Assembly: GCA_002245135.1 (NCBI GenBank)
Contig: NGBS01000583.1
Location: 62,001-126,000 of the forward strand
Source of the DNA: Proteromonas lacertae
Lineage: Eukaryota; Sar; Bigyra; Opalinata; Proteromonadidae
DNA length: 64,000 nt
Reading direction: 5' to 3'
This document shows positions 50,983 to 61,725 of this stretch, piece after piece. How positions within the stretch are numbered: position 1 is the stretch's first letter; each line of letters opens with the position of its first letter. The notes beneath the pieces were generated by a model, which did no database searches, had not been told where the DNA came from, and worked only from the letters and a program-made list of their open reading frames with translations. A program made the translations under genes and the position numbers.

Positions 50983-52349
50983 AGCAACTGCTTTACAAAC
51001 TTCTACTTCATTTGCTAAACTAGCATACTTATCTCTTAATTGAGTTATTACCCAATCATAACCATCAAATTCATTATATAACTTCTTATCAACACCTGCA
51101 TCATTCTTTATTATCTTTTCAGCTACTTTAGGAGCTATTAACTTAGCTGCTTTTACGATGTATTTTTCACATTTATTACGATAATTGTAATAGAAATCTT
51201 CTAATGGACGAGCTACAGCTGTTTTGGGTCTATAATTCTTAGTATCAATTTCATCGTTTTCAGCTTCCTTTTGTTCCTCAAAGGATGGATCTTCAATTGG
51301 CATATTGATTAAGTTAGTAAAACATGTTCTCATTTTACTACTATCGTCAATGGCATAATAACAAATTATCAAATTATAAGCTGTTTGAAAATCTATTAAA
51401 AAATCAATTAATTAACATTTATATTTTTATACCAGTGTTTTGAGATGTACTATTCAATATACCTTCATATGCCTGAATAGCTTCCAAGAAATTACCTGAC
51501 TTTACATATGCATTACCTATATTCTTTTGAATATCTAACTGCATTTGTCTCATATTCTGACCTGGAATTCTATCTAAGGCCATTTTATACATTTTTACGG
51601 CTTGAGGGTATTTACCTTGTTTGTAGTAAATATTACCCATATTTACACGTAATCTACCTGCTTGTTGATACTGTTTGTTTTTCACTATCAATTCATATGT
51701 CTTTAATGCTTCTTCATACATTTCATTGAGTTGGAAACAGTAAGCTAAATTAAAATCAATTGCGAATTTCAAATCGAAATTTACTTGATCTGCTAATTGA
51801 TTTTCTTCTCGGTATCTTGTCAATTTACGCTCTTTTTGTGCCTATATTATAATATGTCATTAATTAATATATTTAATACAGCTTGTTTTGCTTTATCTAA
51901 AGCATCACGGTAGTTTTGATCTTTAGCTGCAAATGCTGAATCCTCTAAAGCAGAATTTACTTGTTTCTCCATATCGTGAGCCATTTCTTCTGGACCGACA
52001 TCTTTTGTATCAATCAAAGGTTTAGTTGCGAAAGAAGAGGTTGGATCAAGCGGGTTTGTCTTAGCATTGAAATTAGCAGCATTTACTGAAGTCATTGGTC
52101 TTGAACCATCTCCAGAACCTGGAACTCCTAACATTGCTGCTGTAGCCATTCTACTTCCAGTTGGTGCTCTTGGACCAAATGCTGTTCTAATAAAATATAT
52201 AAAAACAATGATATAATATACTTCATAGCTGTAGTTTGTCTCATTGCAGTTGGTGGTGGTGGCTTTGAATAAGGGTTAAACATTGCGTTTCCTGCCCCTT
52301 GATCAAAATCATACAAGTCATCATCATCGTTTTTATGATCGTTAAACAT
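49751..52349 (-). CDS. IFT88: Intraflagellar transport protein IFT88 (TPR)
   Basis: An IFT-B core subunit needed to build cilia and flagella. The start at 52349 gives MFNDHKNDDDDLYDFDQGAG, then a Pro-rich stretch, PTGSRMATAAMLG and PMTSVNAANFNAK, typical of the IFT88 N-terminus. Tandem TPRs follow (for example EEALKTYELIVKN and CSEAIYNLGLVAKRVG). The C-terminal tail is Pro/Gly-rich and ends in the acidic FGDIDVESMLD. Five exons, introns near 52221-52186, 51884-51845, 51418-51373 and 50980-50912, about 800 aa. It converges with ABCA across 253 bp of AT-rich sequence. It shows the organism has, or recently had, a flagellum. Confidence 0.95.
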
Positions 52350-52472
52350 CGAAAATAACTATTTAAAATTCAAAAATTTTATAACGGATTTGATTGACTG
52401 TAATTACATATTCATTTTACCAAAATTCAAAACACGTTAAATAAATAAATTATACAACTATATTTTCTTAAT

Positions 52473-53404
52473 TTAGAATGATGTATGTCTAGACAGTCTT
52501 TCTAAAAGTTGGTGATAGTTGTTGTAATTAATATACTCCAATAACATCATTACCAACATAGACAAAACAATTACAAATATTGACCACCAACTAACAACAC
52601 ATTCACCATCTTTTTCATACCAAAAAATATATTTTCCACATTCTATTTTATATTTCTCAATAATTGTTCTACAATGACTTCTCTATAAATAATATTAACA
52701 GAAATTGCAAATACATCATCATCATTATAGCTAAATATATTAAATAATACTCTATTTTCGAAGTCACTTATTGAAATATTATTATCATTATTATTAATAA
52801 ATGACAAAGGAACATTAATCATATTATCTAAAATTATTCCACTTTTCAGTGTTCCTTTTCGTTTTATTCGTATAACACTATATACATATCAATTTATATG
52901 TGATAGATATACGTTTCATTTTTTCTATTTGATTTTACGAAGAAATTTAAATTCATTTCCATGTTATTCAAACTGTTATCTTCTCTTAATCTAAATGTAA
53001 AAGAAGGTAGAAAATCTGTCTCATTTTCTGGTATTATGAGTTGATTATCTTCATCCACTGATATAACATCAACCAATTTTAGAATTAAATCATAAATTTC
53101 ACTTGGTACTTCTAAATCAGAAATGGAATAAGAAAAATGAATTACCCAAAAACTATAATATAAAAGTCTAAGAAACAATACCTGCTGTATTTACTATACA
53201 AAGGATAACCACATAAAGACATATTATAAATTACAGTAGTTCGTGAAAATAAAGCGGGATTGTCTTGACTATACTCTTCAGAAGTCTGATTACAATCTAT
53301 TAAAAACAATATCTATGCAGAAGCATACTTAAAGGTTTATCAAGTCTCTTACCACATACAAGAAATAATGATAATAATAATATAATCATGGATGACAGTG
53401 CCAT
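52473..53404 (-). CDS. Type I membrane protein, unrecognised
   Basis: Reconstructed from five short exons. The start at 53404 gives a signal peptide MALSSMIILLLSLFLVC split by an intron, then DCNQTSEEYSQDNPALFSR with a likely N-glycosylation site, a luminal β-rich region (53180-52900), a Cys-containing segment CRTIIEKYKIECGKYIFWYE and one TM helix (WWSIFVIVLSMLVMMLLEYI), followed by a short cytosolic tail HQLLERLSRHTSF before TAA. An apparent frame break near 52700 is solved by a 36-nt GTATTT...ATAG intron. About 240 aa. The layout recalls small receptor-like or MRH-type luminal proteins, but no family is assigned. Confidence 0.65.
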
Positions 53405-53541
53405 TTCGAAAATAACAAAACAAATTTTCAAAAATAGATTCGTTTCAATTTCTAAACAAAAACAATAAAAAACATATCTACAATTTATAAAACATTCTGA
53501 AAAAGTATAAAATGATGTATTTTAGTCATTTACACATCATT

Positions 53542-56145
53542 TTATACTTCTTTATTTAATTTTATTACTACTTCTTGTTTATTTTTCACATCTTCATTAC
53601 TATCATCAATTTCTATTTCATTAGAAGATTTAGTATTATCATCTTTCTTTTCTTCTTCTTCTAGTTTATTCTTCATTCTATCATTATCACAAAACTTACT
53701 TCTATCACCAATTTCAATAATAGATTTAATACTATTTACTTTATTCTTCTCTTCTATAGCAGATCTAATACTCCCAGACGATATTTCAGTTTCTAGAATA
53801 TCTAATTTTATTTCATTACTATTACAATTATCATCTATTTTCATTTCAACATTTGATAAAATATTCTCATCTTTCTTATCACTCTCTTTATGATGATTCT
53901 CTTCAAATTTATTCATTGCAATATCTTTATAACAACTATTCTTACTATTATCATCAACTTCCATAGTAGATGTAACAATCTTCTCTCCTTTATTTTCATT
54001 TTCATTACAAGAATCTTCTGGTTGTTGTTTTATATTATTATTAACTTCAACTAGAGGTTTATTAAAATCAACTCTCTTTTCACTATTAAAACTTTCTTTA
54101 CTCATCTTCTCCATAACAGCTCTAACGCCATTCATCAGAGATAAAGAAACTCTATCTGCAGTAGGAACTGGTGATCTATATATAGAATGATGAGAAGGTT
54201 TTGAAAACTCACTATTCTTCTTATAATCATAATTCTTCTTCAATAAGCAATTCCTACAAGTATTCAATATTATTACACTATCTTTTTGGTCTAATTTAAG
54301 AAATTGATCTAAAGTTTTACCACATTTCTTATGACATCTTTTACATAATATATGAGCTGCTTTTGGATCTGATTCTCTATCAGCCCAATCGTATAATTCA
54401 CCCGATTTCTTTATATCATTTAAACTACAATCAAAACATATATAATTACCTTCTTTATCTATAAAACAATCATTTCTTAATCTGACATCTCTACAATAAT
54501 AACATTGTATTTTTACTGTGTAGTTATATTGATAAACTTCCAAAGCTTCATCTAGTTTTTGAGGTAATACACCAACTTTGGATATAACATATCTTTTCCT
54601 ATCTTTAAACTCATATTCGTAAGGATCAAATCCAATACTTTTATTACCTTTTTGTTCCTTCAATTCTTTGGCTGATTTATTAGTTTGAATTCTTTCCATT
54701 TCTATTACACTTGTTCTTAATGGTTCATCATATGCTGGATTAAATTGAATAGGAAGTGATTGAGATGAAGATGAATGTTGTTGTTGTTGTTGTTGTGGTG
54801 GTGGTGGTGGCGGAGGAGGAGGTTCTTCATTTGAATTATTATTACTGCTATCATCAAGAGGAGTTGGTAGAATAACTTCTTCAATTTTATTATTAATTTG
54901 TTGTAATGTGATTGTGGAGTTTTTATCTTTGTTTTCTACAGATGGTGATTTACCAAATACTAAATATGGCTTTGAATTTAATATACCAGATTCTACTTTA
55001 TCTAAACCAGGTATATGTTGTAGTGCAATTGCTTGATTATTATTATTATTATTATTTGTTGGTATTCCTATATTCAATCTCTTTTCTAATTCTAACAAAT
55101 TTTGTCTTTCTTGTGATACTAATAACACTGAATTGCTGTTATTATTATCACTTGGAGATATTTTATTAGTAATTGAACTGTTACAAAATGGTCTATCTTT
55201 TATATATTGTACACATTTCTTCAACAAACAATTTCTACAAGTATTTTGAATTATTAATCCTTTTTGATCGATTTTTAGAAATTGATTAAGTGGTTTACCT
55301 CTCTTTTTATGACATCTTTTACACATTATCCATCCTTTTTCATCTTTATCTTTATCACTCCAATCATATAAATCATTGAAATCATATCCACTAGCACATC
55401 TTGCACAAATTGTATTATTTGTTATATCGTTAAATGTATCATTTTTATAAACGATATGATGACATTTACTACATTCAACTGTGATATTTTTTAATTCATT
55501 ATATTCTCTGTACGCTTTATCAATATCTTTTGGTATTGATCCACTTTTGGATATAACATTTTGAGTTGTTCCATCAGAGAATTTGATTGTATGAAATGAT
55601 GATTTTGGTTTAGCAAAATGATATGAATTTGATGATGATGGTGGTAGTGGATAGAAAGTATTTTCTTCAGATATTATTAATTGAGATTTCTTTCTACCTC
55701 TAGTTCGATTTTCTACCATTAACATTTTATTATTTGTTGTAATTAACACTTCACAACTATTTACTGATATGTTTATATTACCGTTGAATATATCACTATA
55801 TGGATCATTAGCTGAATTGTATAATGGAATATATATTGGAACGTCTGGAGTGTAGGTAATTGGAGTAGCAATTCTGACATTAGATACTTGGCCTACTACC
55901 TTATGAGATGATATAAATTGCTGTTTATCATCAATATGCATAACACACTCACATGAATTACGTTGTATAGAAAAATTAACATTAGAGTTTGTTTTTTTAG
56001 ATACTGTTACTCCCATTTCAATTTTATCATTTACACCATAACGAATTGATTTTACTTTCTTAGATATGATCCTCATCACATCTTCGTTTACTATATCTCT
56101 ACTACAATTAGAGGAGTATGTATAATTTCTGTTTTGTTGCATCAT
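53542..56145 (-). CDS. Two-module zinc-finger-like protein (paralogue of the gene at 61726-63780)
   Basis: An intronless 867-aa frame. It holds two copies of a module of about 120 aa: a lead-in (VISKSGSIPKDIDKAYREY and VISKVGVLPQKLDEALEVY), CxxC ... CxxC, a YDWxD motif, CKRCHKK, then GKxLxQFLKxDQK and NTCRNCLLKK. Eight regularly spaced cysteines per module suggest two zinc sites (inference); the QFLK...CRxC half resembles Stc1-type or other treble-clef-like fingers, and I cannot name the family. The N-terminus has a VPIYIPLYNSANDP motif shared with the paralogue. Pro and Gln homopolymers lie between modules, and the tail is acidic and Lys-rich. It is probably a nuclear or scaffold protein. 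Function unknown. Confidence 0.82.
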   Translation of the reverse strand: MMQQNRNYTYSSNCSRDIVNEDVMRIISKKVKSIRYGVNDKIEMGVTVSKKTNSNVNFSIQRNSCECVMHIDDKQQFISSHKVVGQVSNVRIATPITYTPDVPIYIPLYNSANDPYSDIFNGNINISVNSCEVLITTNNKMLMVENRTRGRKKSQLIISEENTFYPLPPSSSNSYHFAKPKSSFHTIKFSDGTTQNVISKSGSIPKDIDKAYREYNELKNITVECSKCHHIVYKNDTFNDITNNTICARCASGYDFNDLYDWSDKDKDEKGWIMCKRCHKKRGKPLNQFLKIDQKGLIIQNTCRNCLLKKCVQYIKDRPFCNSSITNKISPSDNNNSNSVLLVSQERQNLLELEKRLNIGIPTNNNNNNNQAIALQHIPGLDKVESGILNSKPYLVFGKSPSVENKDKNSTITLQQINNKIEEVILPTPLDDSSNNNSNEEPPPPPPPPPQQQQQQHSSSSQSLPIQFNPAYDEPLRTSVIEMERIQTNKSAKELKEQKGNKSIGFDPYEYEFKDRKRYVISKVGVLPQKLDEALEVYQYNYTVKIQCYYCRDVRLRNDCFIDKEGNYICFDCSLNDIKKSGELYDWADRESDPKAAHILCKRCHKKCGKTLDQFLKLDQKDSVIILNTCRNCLLKKNYDYKKNSEFSKPSHHSIYRSPVPTADRVSLSLMNGVRAVMEKMSKESFNSEKRVDFNKPLVEVNNNIKQQPEDSCNENENKGEKIVTSTMEVDDNSKNSCYKDIAMNKFEENHHKESDKKDENILSNVEMKIDDNCNSNEIKLDILETEISSGSIRSAIEEKNKVNSIKSIIEIGDRSKFCDNDRMKNKLEEEEKKDDNTKSSNEIEIDDSNEDVKNKQEVVIKLNKEV

Positions 56146-56975
56146 AATACTGTTATATTTATATTAATTTTATTAATTATAAGTTTCAATACTTCACAAA
56201 ATGAAATGAATTAAATATGAGGTTTGGTCAGATCAAGTTCTTAGTTTCTTTTTTTCTTTTTTACCTCTTAACAATGATTTTTATCAATTATTTTATATCC
56301 AACATCCACATTATGCTTATTATGGTTTAGTAATTTAATAGAAACAGGATCATTATGAAAATGCATTGATTTCGTTGTTCTTATATTAAAGTAATATATA
56401 AACATGCTAATATAATTATCCAATGACAAACATTAATATTATCTAAGTTATTATAAATAGAGCTTTTTATTGATTATTAAACAGACTTTCACCCCCAATT
56501 TATTGAATGTTAATGCATTATGCATATAATTATAGTATGACAAATAAAAAGATCAAAATTTTACAGATTGAAGCAGTTATTCTTGAAAGACTTTAGCTGT
56601 TATGTCTACCAGTTCTCTATAACAATGATGTAGTATATATTAACATTATATAATTATATATCACAAAAGCTGTTTGGTTAGTGTATTAATGTAAATTTGA
56701 AGGTGATAATGATTTATGAAGTGGTTATACAATTTTTGATAGTAATATAACATATATAGATGAAAATTGTTAATCAGATTTATGAGTATCAATACATCAC
56801 CTAATTTTCAGAATTATTTAATATAGAGAATAAATTGAATAAAATAATCGTGAATATAGTTGTTTCTATGATATACATGCTCAATGGATAGTTAATTTAG
56901 GAGAAATTAATGAAATGAAAATATTGAAACGACTATATGAATAATACATTTAATACAAGTTAATACAATTATCAT
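56146..56975. other. Intergenic upstream of pseudokinase-LRR gene
   Basis: 830 bp without an intact gene. On the plus strand at about 56690-56945 one frame reads protein-like with several stops and ends AQWIVNLGEINEMKILKRLYE before TAA, reminiscent of a kinase αC-helix region. It may be a decayed exon or an older gene remnant. The rest is plain AT-rich sequence. Confidence 0.4.
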
Positions 56976-59900
56976 ATGTCTTCATTATCATTTGCTTATA
57001 TAGAAGAAACATTGAAATATAATTTACCGAATGTGATTGTATAGATGTATTATATATGAAATAGATAAAAGAGAAAATAGAAAAAAGTGTATATGAAATG
57101 GATATAGTTTTTGAAGAACATGAAGACATTAAGATGGTAAAAATCATCAATATTCGGAATCTCAAAGAAAAATATATATTTAAATTTAAAGAGAATAGTT
57201 TTTTCTTGTTAGATTGTGTTTTGTCCTTCATTTATCCTTCTAAAGTATTTCGATTGGATGCATATAATGAATACATGCTTGTGTCACGTGAATATTACTC
57301 TGAAGATATGGAAGAGCTGATTCAAAGTGAAACTATACAAAGTGATTATATATGTAATGTGATTTGTTCATTATGTAATGTATTGATGATAATGAGTGAA
57401 TATAAAGTAATAGTAAACAATTTGAAGAATAGTAATATAATATATGAAGGAGATAGTGAGGTAAAAGTATGTGATTTTTATCTAAACACTTTGAGAAAAG
57501 ATGAAGATATGAGATTATATGATATATGTTTCAAAAGTCCAGAAGAGTTGAATGGTTTGGAATGTAATGAAAGAAGTGTGATTTGGTCAATTGGTTGTAT
57601 TTTATATGAAATGATTTGTAAGAAATTACCATTTAATGAAGATAATAATATCAATAAAACTATGAATAATATTCTGAGATGTAGATACAATATAGATGTA
57701 GAATGTGATGAGTGGATGAAAGAAATGATAGAAAGAATGTTAAAAGTGAAGAGTGAAGATAGAATGAGTTTAAAAGAGTTGAGAAAAGAGATGAAAAAAA
57801 TGAGTGAAATATTAAAAGATGAAGAAGATAATTATATGATGATATGTAATGAGAGAAAAGAAGTATTATATTGTAATGATAAATTAATTGCTACATTTCC
57901 CATAATATATTCATCAGAATATTATGTTAAGAGTGATAAATGGAAAGACGTTCGAGATATATTGATAGACTCATACAATAATAAACCAAATGAGAGAATA
58001 TTATCAATATTATTGATGATGAAATTATATGATGAAGATTATTCAATACAAGATAAACTAAAGGTTCAAATTCTCCATCAATGTGAAGAAAGAAAAGGCT
58101 TTTATTTAGATAGAATGATATTTAATATAAAAAATGATTGGAGTGATAAGAATTTTATTAAAATTGATAGCAAATGTATTTGGATGTGTGAAGAAGGAAT
58201 GAATTATTTCTTCAGAGTAGTGAAACTAATCAATCCATCAACACTTATATTTGGTATAATTAACACTTATTGATATATATATAGGTAATATTTCAATTCC
58301 ACTTCATTATCAACCATTATTTGGAAAGTATTTTTCTAAATTACCTTATCTTCAAGAATTAAGTTTATCTTCATGTAGTCTAACTTCTCATTTCATTGAA
58401 TCATTTATTAAATCAATTCCATTTATGAAATTAAAATTTATAAATCTTGCTGGTATTTATCTGTATTTATTAATGTAAAATAGCTAATCCAATTGGTGCA
58501 AAAGGATTTAAATTATTACATCCATATTTACATTTGTTAATCAGCAAAAAAAATGAATTGGATTTACACAGAATGAAATTGACTGATGAATCAATGATAT
58601 TGCTATCAGAAGAAATATGTAAATATTCAAATATTAAGAAAATAGATATTACAGAAAATAGAAATATTCATTCAAAAATATTAAAAACCTTATTCTTGAA
58701 ATTTTCAATTTCAAGAATATTATTTGATTTTAATGGAAATACAAAATTGCTTATTGATAAAGATATTCCAGAATTAGTGAAATATATCAAATATAATGGC
58801 AGTAATGAATTACATATAAGTAATTGTGATATTGATGATGATATATTCAAATCATTCATTTCATTAAGATCAAAAGAATTAACAGAAATAGAACAGTTAG
58901 ATTTAAGTAGTATAATTTGATATTTTTCTATTATATAGATAATAAACTTACATACAAAAGTATTGAAATACTGACTGACAATTTATCTATATTTCCAAAT
59001 CTTAAACATCTTAGATTATATGGAAATGAAATTGGAGATAAAGGAATGAAAATATTATCTCCACATTTGAAGTTAATAGTTGGAGATGATTATGATGGTT
59101 TTATAATAAATTGTTCAAGTATTTTAAATATTATTATAATAAACAATAGAAATGGGATTATCTTCAATAGGATTAAATTATGTATTCGATGGTTTGACTA
59201 GTATTAATGAAACAATAAAAGAATTCAACATAAGTTGCAATAATATAGATTCAGATGGAATAGATAATTTTATGAATTACATAAAACAAAGAAAAAATAT
59301 TGAAAATTTTTGGATTCACAGTATATTTATTTTTAATATTTTTTAAATAGATAATCCAATTGGCAATAAAGGATTTATATTGTTGTCGAATTATTTGAAT
59401 AAATTAAATTTTCATGAGATAGATATGAGTAATACTTCAATAGATGATGAAATTGTTACATTATTAACACATAAAATTGATACAATGGGAAGATGTGCAA
59501 ATATATATTTACAAGGAAATAATATCAGAATGAAGGGATTAAAATCAATTTGTTCAAAATCGTTAGAAAATGTAAAATATCCATTTATAGAAATGAATAA
59601 TTCATCATGGAATAATGAAGAGTTGGAATCATACTTGAATTATTGTATTAATAAGAAAAGAAAATGTGATAGATGTTATGATTTTTCAAGTATAATATAT
59701 AAATTAATAATGAAATAGATTTAAAACTTAAAGATTCTCATGTTTTATTAATTAAACAGATTGATTATAAAACACTTGATTTATCAAACAATAGAATTAG
59801 TTATAAAGGATTAAAAGAATTAATTGATTCTTCACCTAATAATGTTATATTTATTTCAATATATAACAACCCAATTGGAGATGAAGGAATTGAAATAATA

Positions 59901-60284
59901 TGTAGATATTTAAATAGATTTGTTGTTGATTATTACTATTCATTAAATCTTTCTAGTATTATATAATATATAATTTGAATAGATGTAGGAATGAGTGAAA
60001 AAGGATTAAAAATGATAATAGAAAGATTAAAAGAATGTAAACCATTAAAAAAAATAAATATATCAGGAAATGAATTAGATGAAAGAGAATTAAGATTAAT
60101 GAAATCAAATGAAGAAGTGTTTCATGATTTAGAAGAATTAACATTAACTATAAATGAGAATATAGATAAAAGCGAATTAAAATCGTTTTTACATGAATTT
60201 TCATTTATAGGAATCATTAGATTAAATGGAATTGGAGAAGAAGAAAAGAGAGAAATAACTAGAGAATTAATCAATATCAGTTAA
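56976..60284 (+). CDS. Pseudokinase fused to ribonuclease-inhibitor-type leucine-rich repeats
   Basis: The start at 56976 (MSSLSFAYIEETLKY) joins across a 26-nt intron (about 57030-57055) to a kinase-like domain. The catalytic loop reads VIVNNLKNSNII instead of HRDxKxxN and the metal motif CDFY instead of DFG, so catalysis is unlikely. The C-lobe WSIGCILYEM, the APE-like SPEEL and RMLKVKSEDRMS are kept. From about 58290 on come LRRs of the LxxNxIgxxGxxxL type (NPIGAKGFKLL, NEIGDKGMKIL, NPIGNKGFILL, NRISYKGLKEL). Phase-1 introns recur just before the conserved Asn. About 960 aa, no TM. It is probably a cytosolic interaction or signalling scaffold; the partner is unknown. Confidence 0.82.
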
Positions 60285-60543
60285 GTGATCATTTTGTTAT
60301 TATTATTAAAATATACATAGTCTAAGTATAAAATTTTCATTTTTATCATCATATACAAAATCTAGTCAAATTAAGCTAATCAATCTACACTTTTACATCT
60401 AGTTCATTTTTAAAATTATTTCTGTAGTAATAACGACCTCTGTAATTAATTTAATTTTATTAAAGCTTAATAAACCTATTAATGATAGTAATTTATTCAT
60501 TTATTCAAATCTATTTTGACAATTTTGGATTCTTTTGTTTTAT

Positions 60544-61578
60544 ATGATTGTATTGATTATATTTATGCTTCTTATTCAAGTATAGTAAATAGTTTTTAAA
60601 ATTTATAGAATTCATTATGCTTTCAGAACCTTTTAAACACAAATTACGAAATAGATATTATCTCAACGTCTATATTTATAGTTATATGGATAATATTTAT
60701 ATTTGTAGTTACATATACTATTTATCAATATGTTGCTGAAAAACAGACACATGAAGGTCTTTTAGTATGTTTAGGAGTATTATATTGCATAGGTAGTAGT
60801 ATTATCATCATGTTGTTATTGTTGTTATATGCTATCTCGATTTTTTGGGTTGTTATTTCAAAGAGACAGTTATCTTGATTGGATTCAAGAGATATTTTAT
60901 CTATTGTCATGGGGGCCATATTTATTTATTATATTTGAGGTATCACAAGGATGGCTAGTAACAAATGAACAAATTACATTTATATTATTACCCAAAATAA
61001 TAGTAGTAATGTGGTTTATGTCTCATACAAGTTTTGTTATATTAAAAATATATGTAAAGTATAAATTTTAAGGTTTATAAATTCATAGAGACTCTGATGT
61101 TAACCCATATTACACTTGGGCTGGTTATTTTGAATATATTTGTGATGGTTTAATTGCGTTGTTATTGTTAGGTTGTATTATAAGAATTATATTAGTAGAA
61201 AGGCTAAAAGATAAACGAATATTCTATTTTGTTACTCTCTTCTTCACTGAACTTTGGTTATTAAGTGCAATTGGATTTGGTTTAGCTTCAAATATAGTTT
61301 CATATGGGTTTAAACTGAATTATGTATAGATATATATCTGTTAATGATATAGTTTTATTCAGTTGAATTTTTAATGTATTTCTACTGGTTAGTGTATGTC
61401 AGAAGTTTTAAGAATGTGTTTGTAGTTCTGCATCAAAGATCGCTTCTTCTTGCAACAACAGAACAACAACAACCACATTCAATTTTGAATAGTAAGTTTT
61501 TATTATGTTATATTTTACTTAATAGGTACTGTTAATTTTGTCTCACAGTTTTATGGAAATCCTTATGATGTATTGTAG
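60544..61578 (+). CDS. Seven-TM membrane protein with signal peptide, unrecognised (GPCR-like topology)
   Basis: Assembled from short exons joined by GT-AG introns (about 60580-60608, 60767-60794, 61052-61111, 61327-61357 and 61491-61525; edges approximate). The first exon gives the signal peptide MIVLIIFMLLIQNSLC, followed by a short exposed N-terminus and seven hydrophobic helices, including STSIFIVIWIIFIFVVTYTI, LLSWGPYLFIIFEV, KIIVVMWFMSHTSFVILKIY, LIALLLLGCIIRIILV, YFVTLFFTELWLLSAIGFGL and VEFLMYFYWLVYV. The tail is basic and Gln-rich, ending NFVSQFYGNPYDVL before TAG. The topology suits a 7-TM receptor or transporter, but no family motif is visible. Frame agreement at five splice joins supports the model. 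Confidence 0.66.
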
Positions 61579-61725
61579 AAGTTAGTTTGATTATATAATT
61601 TAGTTTTTTAAAGTTGTGTTTATTTGCATATATCTCATTCCTATCATCTTTTTCCACCTATTTTCGATGGAATACTGCAAAATAAAACAATTCTGATAAT
61701 AAAATTAATAATTAAAGAAAATTTT

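Noticed and set aside
52650-52740. A 17-nt ultra-short intron in the type I membrane protein
   Set aside because: A 36-nt intron with a canonical GTATTT donor and the same acceptor also keeps the frame and fits the other introns.
57098-57120. ATG at 57098 as the start of the pseudokinase gene
   Set aside because: The frame continues upstream through a 26-nt intron to an ATG at 56976, giving a longer coherent N-terminus.
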